Shown here one piece after another: positions 26,553 to 35,757 of a stretch of 64,000 bases of DNA; position 1 is the first letter of the stretch; each line of letters starts with the position of its first letter. The DNA is from DATJPR01 sp963843525. GTDB taxonomy: Bacteria; Bacteroidota; Ignavibacteria; UBA10030; UBA6906. A program made the position numbers and the translations under genes. The notes below the pieces were generated by a model. It was not told the origin of the DNA. It ran no database searches and worked only from the letters and a program-made list of their open reading frames with translations. Location: NCBI GenBank assembly GCA_963843525.1, contig CAWJKM010000007.1, forward strand, positions 620,001-684,000, given 5' to 3'.

Positions 26553-27350
26553 ATGCTCACACAAGCAGAACGAAAGCTCTACAAATCTCTTTCCATGAAG
26601 AAACACCGGGCTGAAAACGGCCTCTTTCTTGTTGAAGGGATGCGAGCAGTTGGCGAGGTTCTTCATTCGGGATTCATTCCTCGCGTGGTTCTTCACACAA
26701 AGGAATTTCAGGCTGGGCCGGAAGGGGGAACGCTTCTCGGAGCATTTCGAAAAGAGGGGGTCCGGATTGAGGCAGTCTCCGTGAAGGAACTCGCTCCGAT
26801 CGTTGATACTGTCCAGGCCCAGGGAATCGCAGCCATCGTGGAAATGAAGAGATGGACACTCGACGGCCTTCTGCCTTTGCATGGGCCAGGGATGCTCCTT
26901 GTTGCGCTCGATGCTGTCTCCGATCCGGGGAACGTTGGAACGATGATTCGGACGGCGGATTGGTTCGGCGTCGATGGGGTGATCCTGGGAAAGGGTTGCG
27001 TCGACATGTACAACGCGAAAGTGGTCCGCGGGTCTATGGGAAGCATATTCCACCTCCCGATTGTGGAGGATGTGGATCTTCAACAGGCGATCAGTTCCGC
27101 GCGGGAAGCAGGGTTTCAGACCTACGCCACGGGAGTTGCCGGGATAAATGAAGTGTCCGGCGATGCCGGCAGGCTTATGATCGTGTTTGGTAATGAAGCG
27201 CATGGAATCTCACAGGGTATCCGGGGCCTCGTCGACGGGACGATTGCCATCCCTCGTTTCGGCAGGGCCGAATCGTTGAACGTGAGCGTTGCTTGCGGAG
27301 CGATCCTTTGGAATGTCCGCAGGATCGGGCGAGAAGAATCGAGAGCATGA
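26553..27350 (+). CDS. TrmH/SpoU-family RNA 2'-O-methyltransferase
   Basis: A 265-residue RNA methyltransferase. The N-terminal part (about 1-100) is the SpoU substrate-binding domain (KKHRAENGLFLVEG). The knotted catalytic domain has ALDAVSDPGNVGTMIRTADW, VVRGSMGSIFHLPI, IVFGNEAHGIS and the final AESLNVSVACGAILW. The target nucleotide (23S rRNA or tRNA) cannot be read from the sequence. It lies 5 bases after comEC. Confidence 0.92.
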   Translation: MLTQAERKLYKSLSMKKHRAENGLFLVEGMRAVGEVLHSGFIPRVVLHTKEFQAGPEGGTLLGAFRKEGVRIEAVSVKELAPIVDTVQAQGIAAIVEMKRWTLDGLLPLHGPGMLLVALDAVSDPGNVGTMIRTADWFGVDGVILGKGCVDMYNAKVVRGSMGSIFHLPIVEDVDLQQAISSAREAGFQTYATGVAGINEVSGDAGRLMIVFGNEAHGISQGIRGLVDGTIAIPRFGRAESLNVSVACGAILWNVRRIGREESRA

Positions 27351-27377
27351 TCTCAGAAACAGGAGGAGACTCACTGC

Positions 27378-28130
27378 GTGCTGACAAAGAGCCGCGTCTC
27401 GCCTGGGCAAGTCACGCTTGCCCGCGCGCTTTCGAAACTTGGACTCGCTTCGCGCTCCCAGGCACGGCTCGCCGTCTCCTCCGGCAGAGTGGCGGTCAAC
27501 GGAAAGATCGCCCGGGATCCTGATGCCTGGCTGGATCTGAAGATCGACCGCGTTTCCATCGATGACGCTGAGATCCGGACTCCGCCCCGGCGATATGCAG
27601 TCATGAATAAACCCGCTGGAGTGGTGACCACCAGATCCGATGAATTGGGGAGGAAGACGGTGTATGACATTCTCCCGCCGGAATACGCGGGATGTTTTCC
27701 GGTGGGGAGACTTGACAAAGACACCACCGGCCTTCTCCTGTTCACCAATGACACCCGGTTTGGTGAGGCAATTGCAAATCCCGCGGGAGAGATTCATAAA
27801 TCCTATCGCGTAACGCTCGATCATCCCCTTGTGCTGAGCGATGCGAAAATCCTGGAAGGAGGAATGACGTTGAGGGACGGGACATCGTTCCTCCCCGCGC
27901 AAATTGCGGCCGACCGGGACAGGCGATTCTGCACTATCACCATCGTCGAGGGGAAGAACAGACAAATCCGGAAGATGTTCGCGATGCTGGGATATGATAT
28001 CGTCTCATTGATGCGAGTGCGCATCGGGCCAATCGAACTTGGCAAGCTTTCCTCCGGGGAGGTACGGGACATGACTGTGAATGAGTTGCGATTGCTCAAG
28101 AAATCAGGACCTGACGGATACGCCCTATGA
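27378..28130 (+). CDS. Pseudouridine synthase, RsuA/RluB/RluF family
   Basis: A 250-residue rRNA pseudouridine synthase starting with GTG. An S4 RNA-binding domain comes first (LARALSKLGLASRSQARLAV). The catalytic domain has PVGRLDKDTTGLLLFTND with the active-site aspartate, then KSYRVTLDHP and EGKNRQIRKMFAMLGY. A second member of the family is encoded at 36452. The stop overlaps the Nudix gene start as ATGA. Confidence 0.93.
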   Translation: MLTKSRVSPGQVTLARALSKLGLASRSQARLAVSSGRVAVNGKIARDPDAWLDLKIDRVSIDDAEIRTPPRRYAVMNKPAGVVTTRSDELGRKTVYDILPPEYAGCFPVGRLDKDTTGLLLFTNDTRFGEAIANPAGEIHKSYRVTLDHPLVLSDAKILEGGMTLRDGTSFLPAQIAADRDRRFCTITIVEGKNRQIRKMFAMLGYDIVSLMRVRIGPIELGKLSSGEVRDMTVNELRLLKKSGPDGYAL

Positions 28131-28603
28131 CTCCACATCAAGGTCGCATTATCGAGCTCTATCCTGTGCGCTTCCACAACGATGGGTTGGAACATCTTCT
28201 CCTTCGGCGGTCGCCCGAGGATTCGTTATATCCTTCGATTTGGCAGATTGTTACCGGGTCCATCGAGGAGGGAGAGACGGCAAGCCGGGCTGCTCTCCGG
28301 GAATTCAAAGAAGAGACGGGTTTGACGCCTCTGCGATTCTGGGTGCTCCCGCATGTTGGGGCGTTTTACGATTATCGTCGCGCGAACATCGAATTCTCAC
28401 CACAATTTTGCTGTCAGGTCCCGGACGGACTGGCGCCTGTGCTCAGTCCGGAGCACACTGCCTGGCGTTGGCTTCGCGCCGGCGCTGCGAAACCCATGCT
28501 GGCCTGGCCGAGCCAGCAGGCGGGAATTGACCTCGTGGAGTGGATGATCGGGCGGGGTGAACGGGCGGAAGGGCTTCTCGATCTTACTGGAAGCGAATTG
28601 TGA
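28127..28603 (+). CDS. Nudix hydrolase
   Basis: A 158-residue pyrophosphohydrolase. The Nudix box GSIEEGETASRAALREFKEE, followed by TGL, is complete, with the REFKEE metal-binding core. It resembles the dATP/dihydroneopterin-triphosphate type (NudB-like) in size, but the substrate is uncertain. It is coupled to the pseudouridine synthase by ATGA. Confidence 0.88.
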   Translation: MTPHQGRIIELYPVRFHNDGLEHLLLRRSPEDSLYPSIWQIVTGSIEEGETASRAALREFKEETGLTPLRFWVLPHVGAFYDYRRANIEFSPQFCCQVPDGLAPVLSPEHTAWRWLRAGAAKPMLAWPSQQAGIDLVEWMIGRGERAEGLLDLTGSEL

Positions 28604-28703
28604 GGGCCTTCGGCTCTTCTTGCGAAATGGCCTTTTTTTGAGTATTATTGCCTGCTGGACCGTTATCACCTGTCTTCACTTCCACGCCAAAACGGAGCTG
28701 CCC

Positions 28704-29615
28704 TTGAGTGTCCTTGTTGTTGGTTCGCTTGCGCTCGATTCCATTGAGACCCCCTTCGGACATGAAAAAGATGCGCTGGGAGGGTCCGCAGTGTACATCA
28801 CCGGAGCTGCCAGCTACTTCGTCAATCCCATCCGGCTGGTCGGTGTGGTTGGCGGCGACTTTCCTCAGGAAGGATTCGCCTTTCTGGAGGAGCGGAAAGT
28901 CGACATCGAGGGGTTGCAGGTGATCAAAGAGGGAAAGACATTCCGCTGGTCGGGCCGATACCACTACGACCTCAATGAGCGGGATTCCCTGTCGACAGAT
29001 TTGAACGTGTTCGAATCGTTTGACCCGGTGATCCCGGAGAAGTTCAAAAAGAGCCGCTTCGTATGTCTCGGCAACATCGACCCGGTGCTCCAGAGGCGCG
29101 TACTCGATCAAATGGAGAAACCGCGGGTTGTCATCTGCGACACGATGAACTACTGGATCGAACGGAAAAAAGAAGATCTCCTCGAAACGCTGAAATCGAT
29201 CAACATCCTTATCCTCAACGATTCGGAGGCACGTCTTCTCTCCCTCGAGCCGAACCTGATTAAAGCCGGGCGCGTCATTCGTTCGATGGGACCCAATGCA
29301 GTCATCATCAAGAAGGGGGAGCACGGGGCGATCCTGATGACGGACTCGATACATTTCGCCGCTCCCGCGTATCCCATGGAAAATATTTTCGATCCCACCG
29401 GTGCAGGAGATTCCTTCGCCGGCGGGTTCGTCGGGTGGCTCGCCAGGACGGATGATCTCTCTGAAGAGAACCTGAAGCGGGCTGTCATCTACGGCAGCAC
29501 CCTGGCTTCATTCTGCGTGGAACGGTTCAGCGTCGATGGACTCCGGGGTCTCACCTACTTGCAGATTCAGGATCGGTATAGAGAATTTCGCGAGCTCTCA
29601 CGGTTTGAAGCCTGA
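28704..29615 (+). CDS. PfkB-family carbohydrate or nucleoside kinase
   Basis: A 303-residue ribokinase-fold kinase. It begins MSVLVVGSLALDSIETPFG, has ALGGSAVYITGAASYF near the N-terminus, and ends with FDPTGAGDSFAGGFVGWLA, which carries the anion hole and catalytic aspartate. The start is TTG at 28704 with GGAG 7 bases upstream; an open stretch reaching back to 28557 overlaps the Nudix gene and is not conserved in kind. The neighbour mtnA suggests a possible link to purine or methylthioribose salvage, for example an adenosine kinase-like role. That is inference only. Confidence 0.86.
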   Translation: MSVLVVGSLALDSIETPFGHEKDALGGSAVYITGAASYFVNPIRLVGVVGGDFPQEGFAFLEERKVDIEGLQVIKEGKTFRWSGRYHYDLNERDSLSTDLNVFESFDPVIPEKFKKSRFVCLGNIDPVLQRRVLDQMEKPRVVICDTMNYWIERKKEDLLETLKSINILILNDSEARLLSLEPNLIKAGRVIRSMGPNAVIIKKGEHGAILMTDSIHFAAPAYPMENIFDPTGAGDSFAGGFVGWLARTDDLSEENLKRAVIYGSTLASFCVERFSVDGLRGLTYLQIQDRYREFRELSRFEA

Positions 29616-29642
29616 CCGTGTCAGCGCGATCGGCTTCGGTCC

Positions 29643-30692
29643 ATGAATCCTAATAATCCCATACCATTCACGACAATTTCCTGGCGTGGAGGGTCGGTTG
29701 TTTTTCTCGACCAGACTCTGCTCCCCGCCAAAGCTGTTGAAGTGACCACGCGCGATCCTGAGGTTGTTGCCGAGGCAATCCGGAAGCTCCGTATCCGGGG
29801 TGCGCCGGCAATCGGGGTTGCCGCCGCGTATGGTGTGGCACTCGCCGCAACAATTTCTGCCCTTCCGGGGGGAATCCGCCCGCAAGTCCTCCACGCAATT
29901 GAAGTTTTCCGTGGCACACGCCCGACAGCCGTCAATCTCTTCCATGCTCTGGACCGCATGCAGCGGGTGGTGGATCGAACATCGGACAGCTCTCTTCCTT
30001 CGGCGCTTCTTGCTGAAGCGGAATGCATCAACCGGGAGGATATCGAAGCGTGCGAGCGCATCGGGAAATTCGGTGCCGAACTCCTTCTGCCCGGAAGCTC
30101 GATCCTTACCCACTGTAACGCCGGAGCGCTTGCGACAGCCGGTCAGGGGACTGCGCTGGGTATCATCACTACTGCACACCGCCAGGGGAAAATCGTCAGG
30201 GTCTACTCCGACGAGACCCGGCCTCTCCTGCAGGGCGCCCGTCTGACAACGTGGGAACTTCTTTCTGCCGGAATAGAAACGATCCTGATCACCGACAGTA
30301 CAGCCGGTAGTGTTCTTTCGCGCGGTCTGGTCAACGCTGTCATCGTCGGTGCCGACCGCATTGCAGCGAACGGAGATACTGCCAATAAGGTCGGGACTTA
30401 CCCGCTCGCCATCCTGGCCCGGTACCACGGCGTCCCGTTCTACGTCGCGGCCCCGGTCTCAACCGTGGATCTTGCCATGGCTACCGGGAGTGAGATTCCG
30501 ATTGAGGAGAGAGATCCCTCTGAAGTAACGTCTTTTGGAGGAACGGTGGTGGCTCCGCAGGGCGTCCGGGTCTATTCTCCAGCCTTCGATGTCACGCCGA
30601 ACAATTTGATTTCCGCGATTGTTACTGATATGGGGGTAAAGACCCCACCCTATTCCCAATCGCTCAAAGAACTCCGTGGTCATCAGCACTGA
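29643..30692 (+). CDS. mtnA: S-methyl-5-thioribose-1-phosphate isomerase
   Basis: A 349-residue isomerase of the methionine salvage pathway (methylthioribose-1-phosphate to methylthioribulose-1-phosphate), related to eIF2B. Signatures are IRGAPAIGVAAAYGVALA, LTHCNAGALATAGQGTALG with the catalytic cysteine, VYSDETRPLLQGARLT and VGADRIAANGDTANKVGTY with the catalytic aspartate. No other salvage gene is seen, apart from a possible link to the PfkB kinase. Its end overlaps recO by 17 bases. Confidence 0.94.
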   Translation: MNPNNPIPFTTISWRGGSVVFLDQTLLPAKAVEVTTRDPEVVAEAIRKLRIRGAPAIGVAAAYGVALAATISALPGGIRPQVLHAIEVFRGTRPTAVNLFHALDRMQRVVDRTSDSSLPSALLAEAECINREDIEACERIGKFGAELLLPGSSILTHCNAGALATAGQGTALGIITTAHRQGKIVRVYSDETRPLLQGARLTTWELLSAGIETILITDSTAGSVLSRGLVNAVIVGADRIAANGDTANKVGTYPLAILARYHGVPFYVAAPVSTVDLAMATGSEIPIEERDPSEVTSFGGTVVAPQGVRVYSPAFDVTPNNLISAIVTDMGVKTPPYSQSLKELRGHQH

Positions 30693-31449
30693 CGCCATAG
30701 TCCTCCGCACCATGAAATTCCGGGACACGAGCCTCATCGTGACCCTGTACACCCGTGATCTGGGGCGGATTTCGGTGATTGCAAAGGGGGCGCGCCAGAA
30801 AGCGGCAAAGGGGGGCGGTGTGCCAGATGCGATGTCGCACCTTTCCACCGTAATCTACTGGCACGAACATCGCGACCTGCATCTTCTCTCCCGCTGGGAA
30901 GTCGTGCGGGGAAACCGGCGGATGACAGAGAGCATGGATCGAATGGCCGTTGGACTTGGTGCGGTTGAGCTCCTGGATGCGGTGAGTTATCATGAAGAGA
31001 CGCGGGGGGCGCTGTATGGACTCCTCGAAAATGTGCTGGAGGCGGCGAATTCGGCGTCCAGGAATATCGGTTCCCTTCTTCCGTTCTTTCAAATGCAATT
31101 GCTTTGCCGTCTCGGGTTTCAACCGAGCATCGACCGTTGCAGGATATGTCAGAGCGATCTTACGGGATCCGGACCCGGGACGGGTTCCGTCCTGCTTGAG
31201 CCGGAACGGGGAACCGTTGTGTGTGCGTCCTGCCAGCCGCAATTGCGGGCAGAGGGAAGCATAAGTGCCGGGACACTCAGAACGCTCCAACGGCTGCTGC
31301 ATATTGGTGACGCGCACGAGGCAACCGCACTGGCGATGCTGCCGGGAATCCGTCAGGAGGTTCTCAGTTCACTCCACTCCCTTCTTCAATACCATGCCGA
31401 AGGAGTGCGACCGTCAAAATCAGACGCAGTTTTTGCATCCCTGGGATAA
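30676..31449 (+). CDS. recO: DNA repair protein RecO
   Basis: A 257-residue recombination mediator that helps load RecA with RecR. The N-terminal OB fold starts VISTDAIVLRTMKFRDTSLI and includes GRISVIAKGARQ. A four-cysteine zinc site is intact (CRICQSDL and, later, CASCQPQ). The GTG start lies inside the mtnA end. Confidence 0.93.
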   Translation: MVISTDAIVLRTMKFRDTSLIVTLYTRDLGRISVIAKGARQKAAKGGGVPDAMSHLSTVIYWHEHRDLHLLSRWEVVRGNRRMTESMDRMAVGLGAVELLDAVSYHEETRGALYGLLENVLEAANSASRNIGSLLPFFQMQLLCRLGFQPSIDRCRICQSDLTGSGPGTGSVLLEPERGTVVCASCQPQLRAEGSISAGTLRTLQRLLHIGDAHEATALAMLPGIRQEVLSSLHSLLQYHAEGVRPSKSDAVFASLG

Positions 31450-31492
31450 TCCCTGAGGATGGCACTTCCAATCGTCTGCAGGAGAGTTCACT

Positions 31493-33022
31493 GTGAAGAA
31501 GACCGTTGTCACTTCGGTAGTGCTCGTCGTGGTGGGTATCGTCATCGGCGCAATCATCGTATCGAACCTCAGCGGGAGTGTCGACCTCGGATTTGCGCGG
31601 GGCGGCGAAGTGAAGCTCGGCGGACCGGCGCCGATTCCCCACCAGAATCCCTCGGCAAAGGCTCTCGGGGACAATTTTGTTGCCGTGGCCAGGGCAGTGA
31701 CTCCGTCCGTCGTCGCCATCAACGTCACCTCGTCAGGGAAAGATCTTGAAGAAAGGATGCCAAAAGACCGGTTTCATAATTTCGGTCCTGACTTCAAGCT
31801 TCCCGAACCCGAACCTTCCCGCGGATTCGGATCGGGAGTCATTATTACGCCGGATGGATATATCGTCACGAACAACCACGTTGTTGAAGATGCGGAATCG
31901 AATGGAATAGAAGTGGTGATGCACGACAAGATCCGGTATCAGGCAAAACTTATCGGGACCGATCCTTCCACGGACCTGGCCGTGATCAAAATCGACGCGA
32001 GGGATCTTGCCGTCGCCGCCCTTGGAAATTCGGACAACGCGCAGGTGGGCGAGTGGGTCCTGGCAATCGGGAATCCGCTCGGTCTTACTTCCACAGTGAC
32101 CGCCGGAATTATCAGTGCGACAGGAAGAAACATCGGCATTATCCAGGGGAACTACGGAATCGAGAGCTTCATTCAAACCGACGCTGCGATTAACCCCGGG
32201 AACAGCGGTGGAGCACTCGTCAATATGAACGGCGAGGTGATCGGCATCAATAGCGCCATTGCCACGACGAACGCACGATATCAGGGATACGGATTCGCCA
32301 TACCGGTGAATCTCCTGAAAAGCGTGGCGACGGATCTCATCAAGGGAGGAAAGGTACACCGGGGTTACATCGGCGTGGTCATCTCCACCGTGGACCAGAC
32401 CATGGGAAACGCTCTCGGCCTGAATGAAGCAAAGGGAGTCCTGATTGACGATCTTTCAAAAGGCGGTGCAGCGGAAGAGGCAGGTTTGAGGAGGGGAGAT
32501 GTTATCCTGAAAATCGACGGGCGCGAGGTCAACGAACCGAATGAGCTTCAGTCCTATGTGGCCCAACATCACCCCGGAGATGAGGTGAGATTGCTCCTTT
32601 TCAGGGACGGAAAACACCTTGAACTGAAATTGAAGTTGAAGTCCAGAGCGGATAGCCAGCTCGCCGCCGCAAACCCGCAGGTGGATGAGGGTGGAGAGGA
32701 AGAATCTCCCGCTACTGTCTCCAAATCCATTCCACTCGATGCGGTGGGAATGACCGTGAGAAATCTTACTCCTGAAGAAAAGAAGAATCTCAACATCGAG
32801 CAGGGTGCAGTGGTCGCGGACGTCAAACCGTACGGGGAGTCATTCAACAGGTTTATTCAGCGCTCCGACGTTATTGTCGAAGCAGATCGAAAGCCGGTAC
32901 GGTCGGCGGTGGACCTCAAGAAAATTTTTGCCGACCGGAAGCCGGGAGATGCCGTGCTTCTCCGCTTGAAGCGGGTGGGGACTCAGCAAACGGCATTTGT
33001 TGCCGTGCAAATCCCCAAATAG
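31493..33022 (+). CDS. degQ: Periplasmic Do-like serine protease with two PDZ domains
   Basis: A 509-residue HtrA-type protease/chaperone of the periplasm. Residues 4-24 form a signal or membrane anchor. The catalytic triad is His129 (TNNHVV), Asp161 (TDLAVIK) and Ser238 (NPGNSGGAL). PDZ1 covers about 285-385 and PDZ2 about 415-505. GTG start. It stands between recO and the HNH gene. The symbol is a family name; DegP versus DegQ cannot be decided. Confidence 0.92.
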   Translation: MKKTVVTSVVLVVVGIVIGAIIVSNLSGSVDLGFARGGEVKLGGPAPIPHQNPSAKALGDNFVAVARAVTPSVVAINVTSSGKDLEERMPKDRFHNFGPDFKLPEPEPSRGFGSGVIITPDGYIVTNNHVVEDAESNGIEVVMHDKIRYQAKLIGTDPSTDLAVIKIDARDLAVAALGNSDNAQVGEWVLAIGNPLGLTSTVTAGIISATGRNIGIIQGNYGIESFIQTDAAINPGNSGGALVNMNGEVIGINSAIATTNARYQGYGFAIPVNLLKSVATDLIKGGKVHRGYIGVVISTVDQTMGNALGLNEAKGVLIDDLSKGGAAEEAGLRRGDVILKIDGREVNEPNELQSYVAQHHPGDEVRLLLFRDGKHLELKLKLKSRADSQLAAANPQVDEGGEEESPATVSKSIPLDAVGMTVRNLTPEEKKNLNIEQGAVVADVKPYGESFNRFIQRSDVIVEADRKPVRSAVDLKKIFADRKPGDAVLLRLKRVGTQQTAFVAVQIPK

Positions 33023-33218
33023 GATTTCTTTTCTCTGCCCTGTGGATGAAAGAAGGTTCTCTGAAAATCGATGCTACAGCGGACAGGGGGTCGTCAATGT
33101 CCGCCATTGTGCACGGACGGCCTTCAGTTCAGTATTGGACGCCGGAGATCCTGCCGCACACGCCAAAGGAGAGGTATTTCAACCACTTTTTCACGCCCTT
33201 CTCATTTCCCGCCATGCC

Positions 33219-33247
33219 TTGACAATAAAACCGTCGAGTGGTATATT
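33219..33247 (+). promoter_or_regulatory. Strong sigma70-type promoter before the HNH gene
   Basis: A perfect TTGACA (33219-33224), 17 bases, then TATATT (33242-33247). The 196 bases before it, back to the degQ stop, hold nothing that I recognise. Confidence 0.65.
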
Positions 33248-33290
33248 TTTTGAATGAGTTAAAGAGATAACTTCAACACTTTTCACAAGA

Positions 33291-33328
33291 GGAGGACACG
33301 TCTTCAGCGCGCCTGTACGGGCACAGGC
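33291..33328 (+). promoter_or_regulatory. Ribosome binding site without a start codon, followed by a hairpin
   Basis: AAGAGGAGG ends at 33295, but no ATG, GTG or TTG lies at the proper distance in the HNH reading frame; the codons there are GTC TTC AGC. GCCTGT (33311-33316) and ACAGGC (33323-33328) form a perfect six-pair stem. The HNH frame is open through this stretch, so either initiation is non-canonical, or the hairpin is regulatory, or a base is wrong. Confidence 0.5.
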
Positions 33329-33356
33329 CCCAAACGGTCGACTAAACGCCAAGGTT

Positions 33357-33845
33357 TTGGTACTCAACCAGAACTACGAACCTATGAGCGTGATCACTGC
33401 GAGGAAAGCACTTGTGCTGATGTTTCTCGGCAAAGCGGAAATGCTGGAAGCCTGCGATGGCAAGCTTCTTCATAGTGTCTCAGCTTCCATGCCTTTCCCG
33501 AGCGTTTTGCGCATCGGGATCTATGTGAAGATTCCTTACAAGAACATCATTCTCTCCCGGAAGAACATTCTCCGGAGAGATGGGCACCGGTGCCAGTTCT
33601 GCGGAAGAGGGGATATCGCGTTGACCGTCGATCATGTGCTGCCTTCATCGCGTGGCGGAGAAGACACGTGGGAGAATCTTGTGTGTGCGTGTGTGCGGTG
33701 CAATAACAAAAAGGGGGATCGCACGCCGGAAGAAGCAGCGATGACGCTGAGACGCAAACCAATGCGCCCCAACCATGTCACGTTTATCCGGCAATACATT
33801 GGCACCGTCAACGATCGCTGGAAACCCTACCTTTTTCTGCAGTGA
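33357..33845 (+). CDS. HNH endonuclease-family protein
   Basis: A 162-residue protein whose N-terminal part (VLNQNYEPMSVITARKALVL) is the conserved lead of a chromosomal HNH family. The HNH domain follows, with CQFCGRG, TVDHVLPSSRGG and CVRCNNKKGDRTPEEA giving two CxxC zinc pairs and the catalytic Asp-His. The formal start is TTG 33357, which has no ribosome binding site. The frame is open for at least 18 more codons upstream, back to a strong Shine-Dalgarno, and homologous proteins usually have a few more residues before VLVLNQ. A housekeeping nuclease is likely; its target is unknown. Confidence 0.82.
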   Translation: MVLNQNYEPMSVITARKALVLMFLGKAEMLEACDGKLLHSVSASMPFPSVLRIGIYVKIPYKNIILSRKNILRRDGHRCQFCGRGDIALTVDHVLPSSRGGEDTWENLVCACVRCNNKKGDRTPEEAAMTLRRKPMRPNHVTFIRQYIGTVNDRWKPYLFLQ

Positions 33846-33998
33846 GCCTTCCTTTCAAGATGCCGGAAGTCTTCTCCCGCCTCCTGCAGCCGCTATTGCG
33901 GTCGGCCTGTTCCGGGCGCCCAAACGTCCCGGGGTGGAGAGTGAAGAGCGGGATGGAAAGAAATCCGTTTCGATGCAGCGCGGTGACCTAACACAACA

Positions 33999-34991
33999 TT
34001 GAACCAACCATTGACGACGAAAAAAACAATTTTGAGTGGGATGCGGCCGACAGGGAAGCTTCACCTCGGGCACCTTGCCGGAGCGCTCGAAAATTGGGTG
34101 AGTCTTCAGCAGGATTACAACAACTATCATCTTGTCGCTGACTACCACGTTCTCACCACGAACCTCGATTCATCCCTGATCTCCCTGAATTCCATTGAGA
34201 TGGTGAAAGACTGGCTTTCGGCGGGCATCGATCCCGAAAAGAGCCCGATCTTCCGCCAGTCGAAGATCAAGGAACACACCGAACTCCATCTCATCTTTTC
34301 CATGCTGATCACCGCTGCCCGTCTTGAGCGGAACCCGGCGGTGAAGGACCAGGTGCGGGATCTGCATATTGAGAGTATCAGTTATGGTCATCTCGGGTAT
34401 CCTGTGTTGCAGGCAGCCGACATCCTCCTGTACAAGGGTGACCTGGTGCCGGTGGGGGAAGACCAGGTACCGCACGTGGAGATTTCGCGGGAGATCGCAC
34501 GGCGATTCAACAGCCAGTATGGCGTCGTCTTCCCGGAACCCGAGCCGAAAGTGACGAAATTCGGCAGGCTGCCGGGACTCGACGGAAACAGAATGAGCAA
34601 GTCGGTGGGGAACACGATTCTCCTCTCCGATGATCCGGCTGAAATCCAGAGGAAGATGCGCACGGCGGTGACGGACCCCAAGAAGATCCGGAAGAATGAT
34701 CCGGGCCGCCCCGAAGTGTGTCTGGTGTTCAACTATCATCAGAAGTTCAATCCGGGAGCCGTGGACGAGATTGCCAGAGACTGCCGTTCCGGTGCTCTGG
34801 GTTGTGTGGAATGCAAGCAACGCGCTGCCGCGGCGATCAGCGACGCGCTCGCGCCGCTGAGGGAACGGCGGGCGCACTACGATGCCCGGCCGCAGATCGT
34901 GCTCGACATCCTGCACGATGGCGAGCGCAGGGCGAGGGAACGTGCTGCGGCAACGATGTCCGAAGTGCGCGAAGTGATGCACCTGGGCTGA
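33999..34991 (+). CDS. trpS: Tryptophanyl-tRNA synthetase
   Basis: A class I aminoacyl-tRNA synthetase of 330 residues. HLGHLAGALENW is the HIGH motif, GRLPGLDGNRMSKSVGNT carries the KMSKS motif, and PVGEDQVPHVEISREIARRF is the typical TrpRS segment. The start is uncertain: TTG at 33999 and TTG at 34011 (MTTKKTILSGMRP) are both open, and neither has a clear ribosome binding site. The 153 bases upstream show no convincing gene. Confidence 0.94.
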   Translation: MNQPLTTKKTILSGMRPTGKLHLGHLAGALENWVSLQQDYNNYHLVADYHVLTTNLDSSLISLNSIEMVKDWLSAGIDPEKSPIFRQSKIKEHTELHLIFSMLITAARLERNPAVKDQVRDLHIESISYGHLGYPVLQAADILLYKGDLVPVGEDQVPHVEISREIARRFNSQYGVVFPEPEPKVTKFGRLPGLDGNRMSKSVGNTILLSDDPAEIQRKMRTAVTDPKKIRKNDPGRPEVCLVFNYHQKFNPGAVDEIARDCRSGALGCVECKQRAAAAISDALAPLRERRAHYDARPQIVLDILHDGERRARERAAATMSEVREVMHLG

Positions 34992-35010
34992 CAACGGGAT
35001 GGGGTGAAAT

Positions 35011-35757
35011 TTGTACAAGGTCAAACTCACCGATTTCGAAGGGCCTCTCGATCTTCTCCTCTTTTTCATAAAGCGGGATGAGTTGAATATCTATGACATC
35101 CCGATCGCGCGGATCACCCAGGAGTATCTTGATTCCCTGCACCTGATCGCGGCGCTGGACCTGGAGGTTGCCGGCGAGTTCATCGTGATGGCTGCGACGC
35201 TGATGCAGATCAAGGTCCGCATGCTGCTTCCCAGCGATGACCGGGCTCCCGACGAGGAGGATCCTCGCGCCGAGCTCGTGCGCCGCCTGATTGAATACAA
35301 GCGCTACAAAGAAATGTCACAGCACATGGAGCGGATGGAAGGGGAACAGCGGCGGCTCTACTACCGGCGATTCTTCATGGCCGATACGAAGACGATATCG
35401 GAAGAGGAAAACGAAGAGTCGCTGAAGGAAATCACGCTGTTCAATCTGATCGCCGCCTACAAGTCCGCCCTCGATCATATGCCGAAAAAGGTCGTTCATG
35501 AAGTCACGCTCCTTGACGTGACTGTCGATGAACAAATCGGCTACGTTCTGGACTATCTTCGCGTGCACAAGAACGGAACGATCCTGAAGATGCTGGCCCA
35601 TATGACCGAGAAGCTCCGCATCGTTATGACGATCATTGCGGTGCTGGAATTGACGAAGAACAACGTTCTGCATATCCGTCCAACCGACGATGGAAACGAT
35701 ATCATCGTCGAGCACGCCCAACAAATGCACGCGGTAAACGTAGGGACCGCTTCATGA
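35011..35757 (+). CDS. scpA: Segregation and condensation protein A
   Basis: A 248-residue kleisin that joins the SMC dimer and ScpB in chromosome condensation. The N-terminal LTDFEGPLDLLLFFIKRDEL is the SMC-neck-binding helix region; LEVAGEFIVMAATLMQIKVR follows. The C-terminal winged-helix part ends near HIRPTDDGNDIIV. It starts with TTG. The stop overlaps scpB by ATGA, the classical order. Confidence 0.94.
   Translation: MYKVKLTDFEGPLDLLLFFIKRDELNIYDIPIARITQEYLDSLHLIAALDLEVAGEFIVMAATLMQIKVRMLLPSDDRAPDEEDPRAELVRRLIEYKRYKEMSQHMERMEGEQRRLYYRRFFMADTKTISEEENEESLKEITLFNLIAAYKSALDHMPKKVVHEVTLLDVTVDEQIGYVLDYLRVHKNGTILKMLAHMTEKLRIVMTIIAVLELTKNNVLHIRPTDDGNDIIVEHAQQMHAVNVGTAS

Noticed and set aside
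33775..34002. 75-codon open frame between the HNH gene and trpS
   Set aside because: It starts inside the HNH gene in another frame and has low-complexity content.
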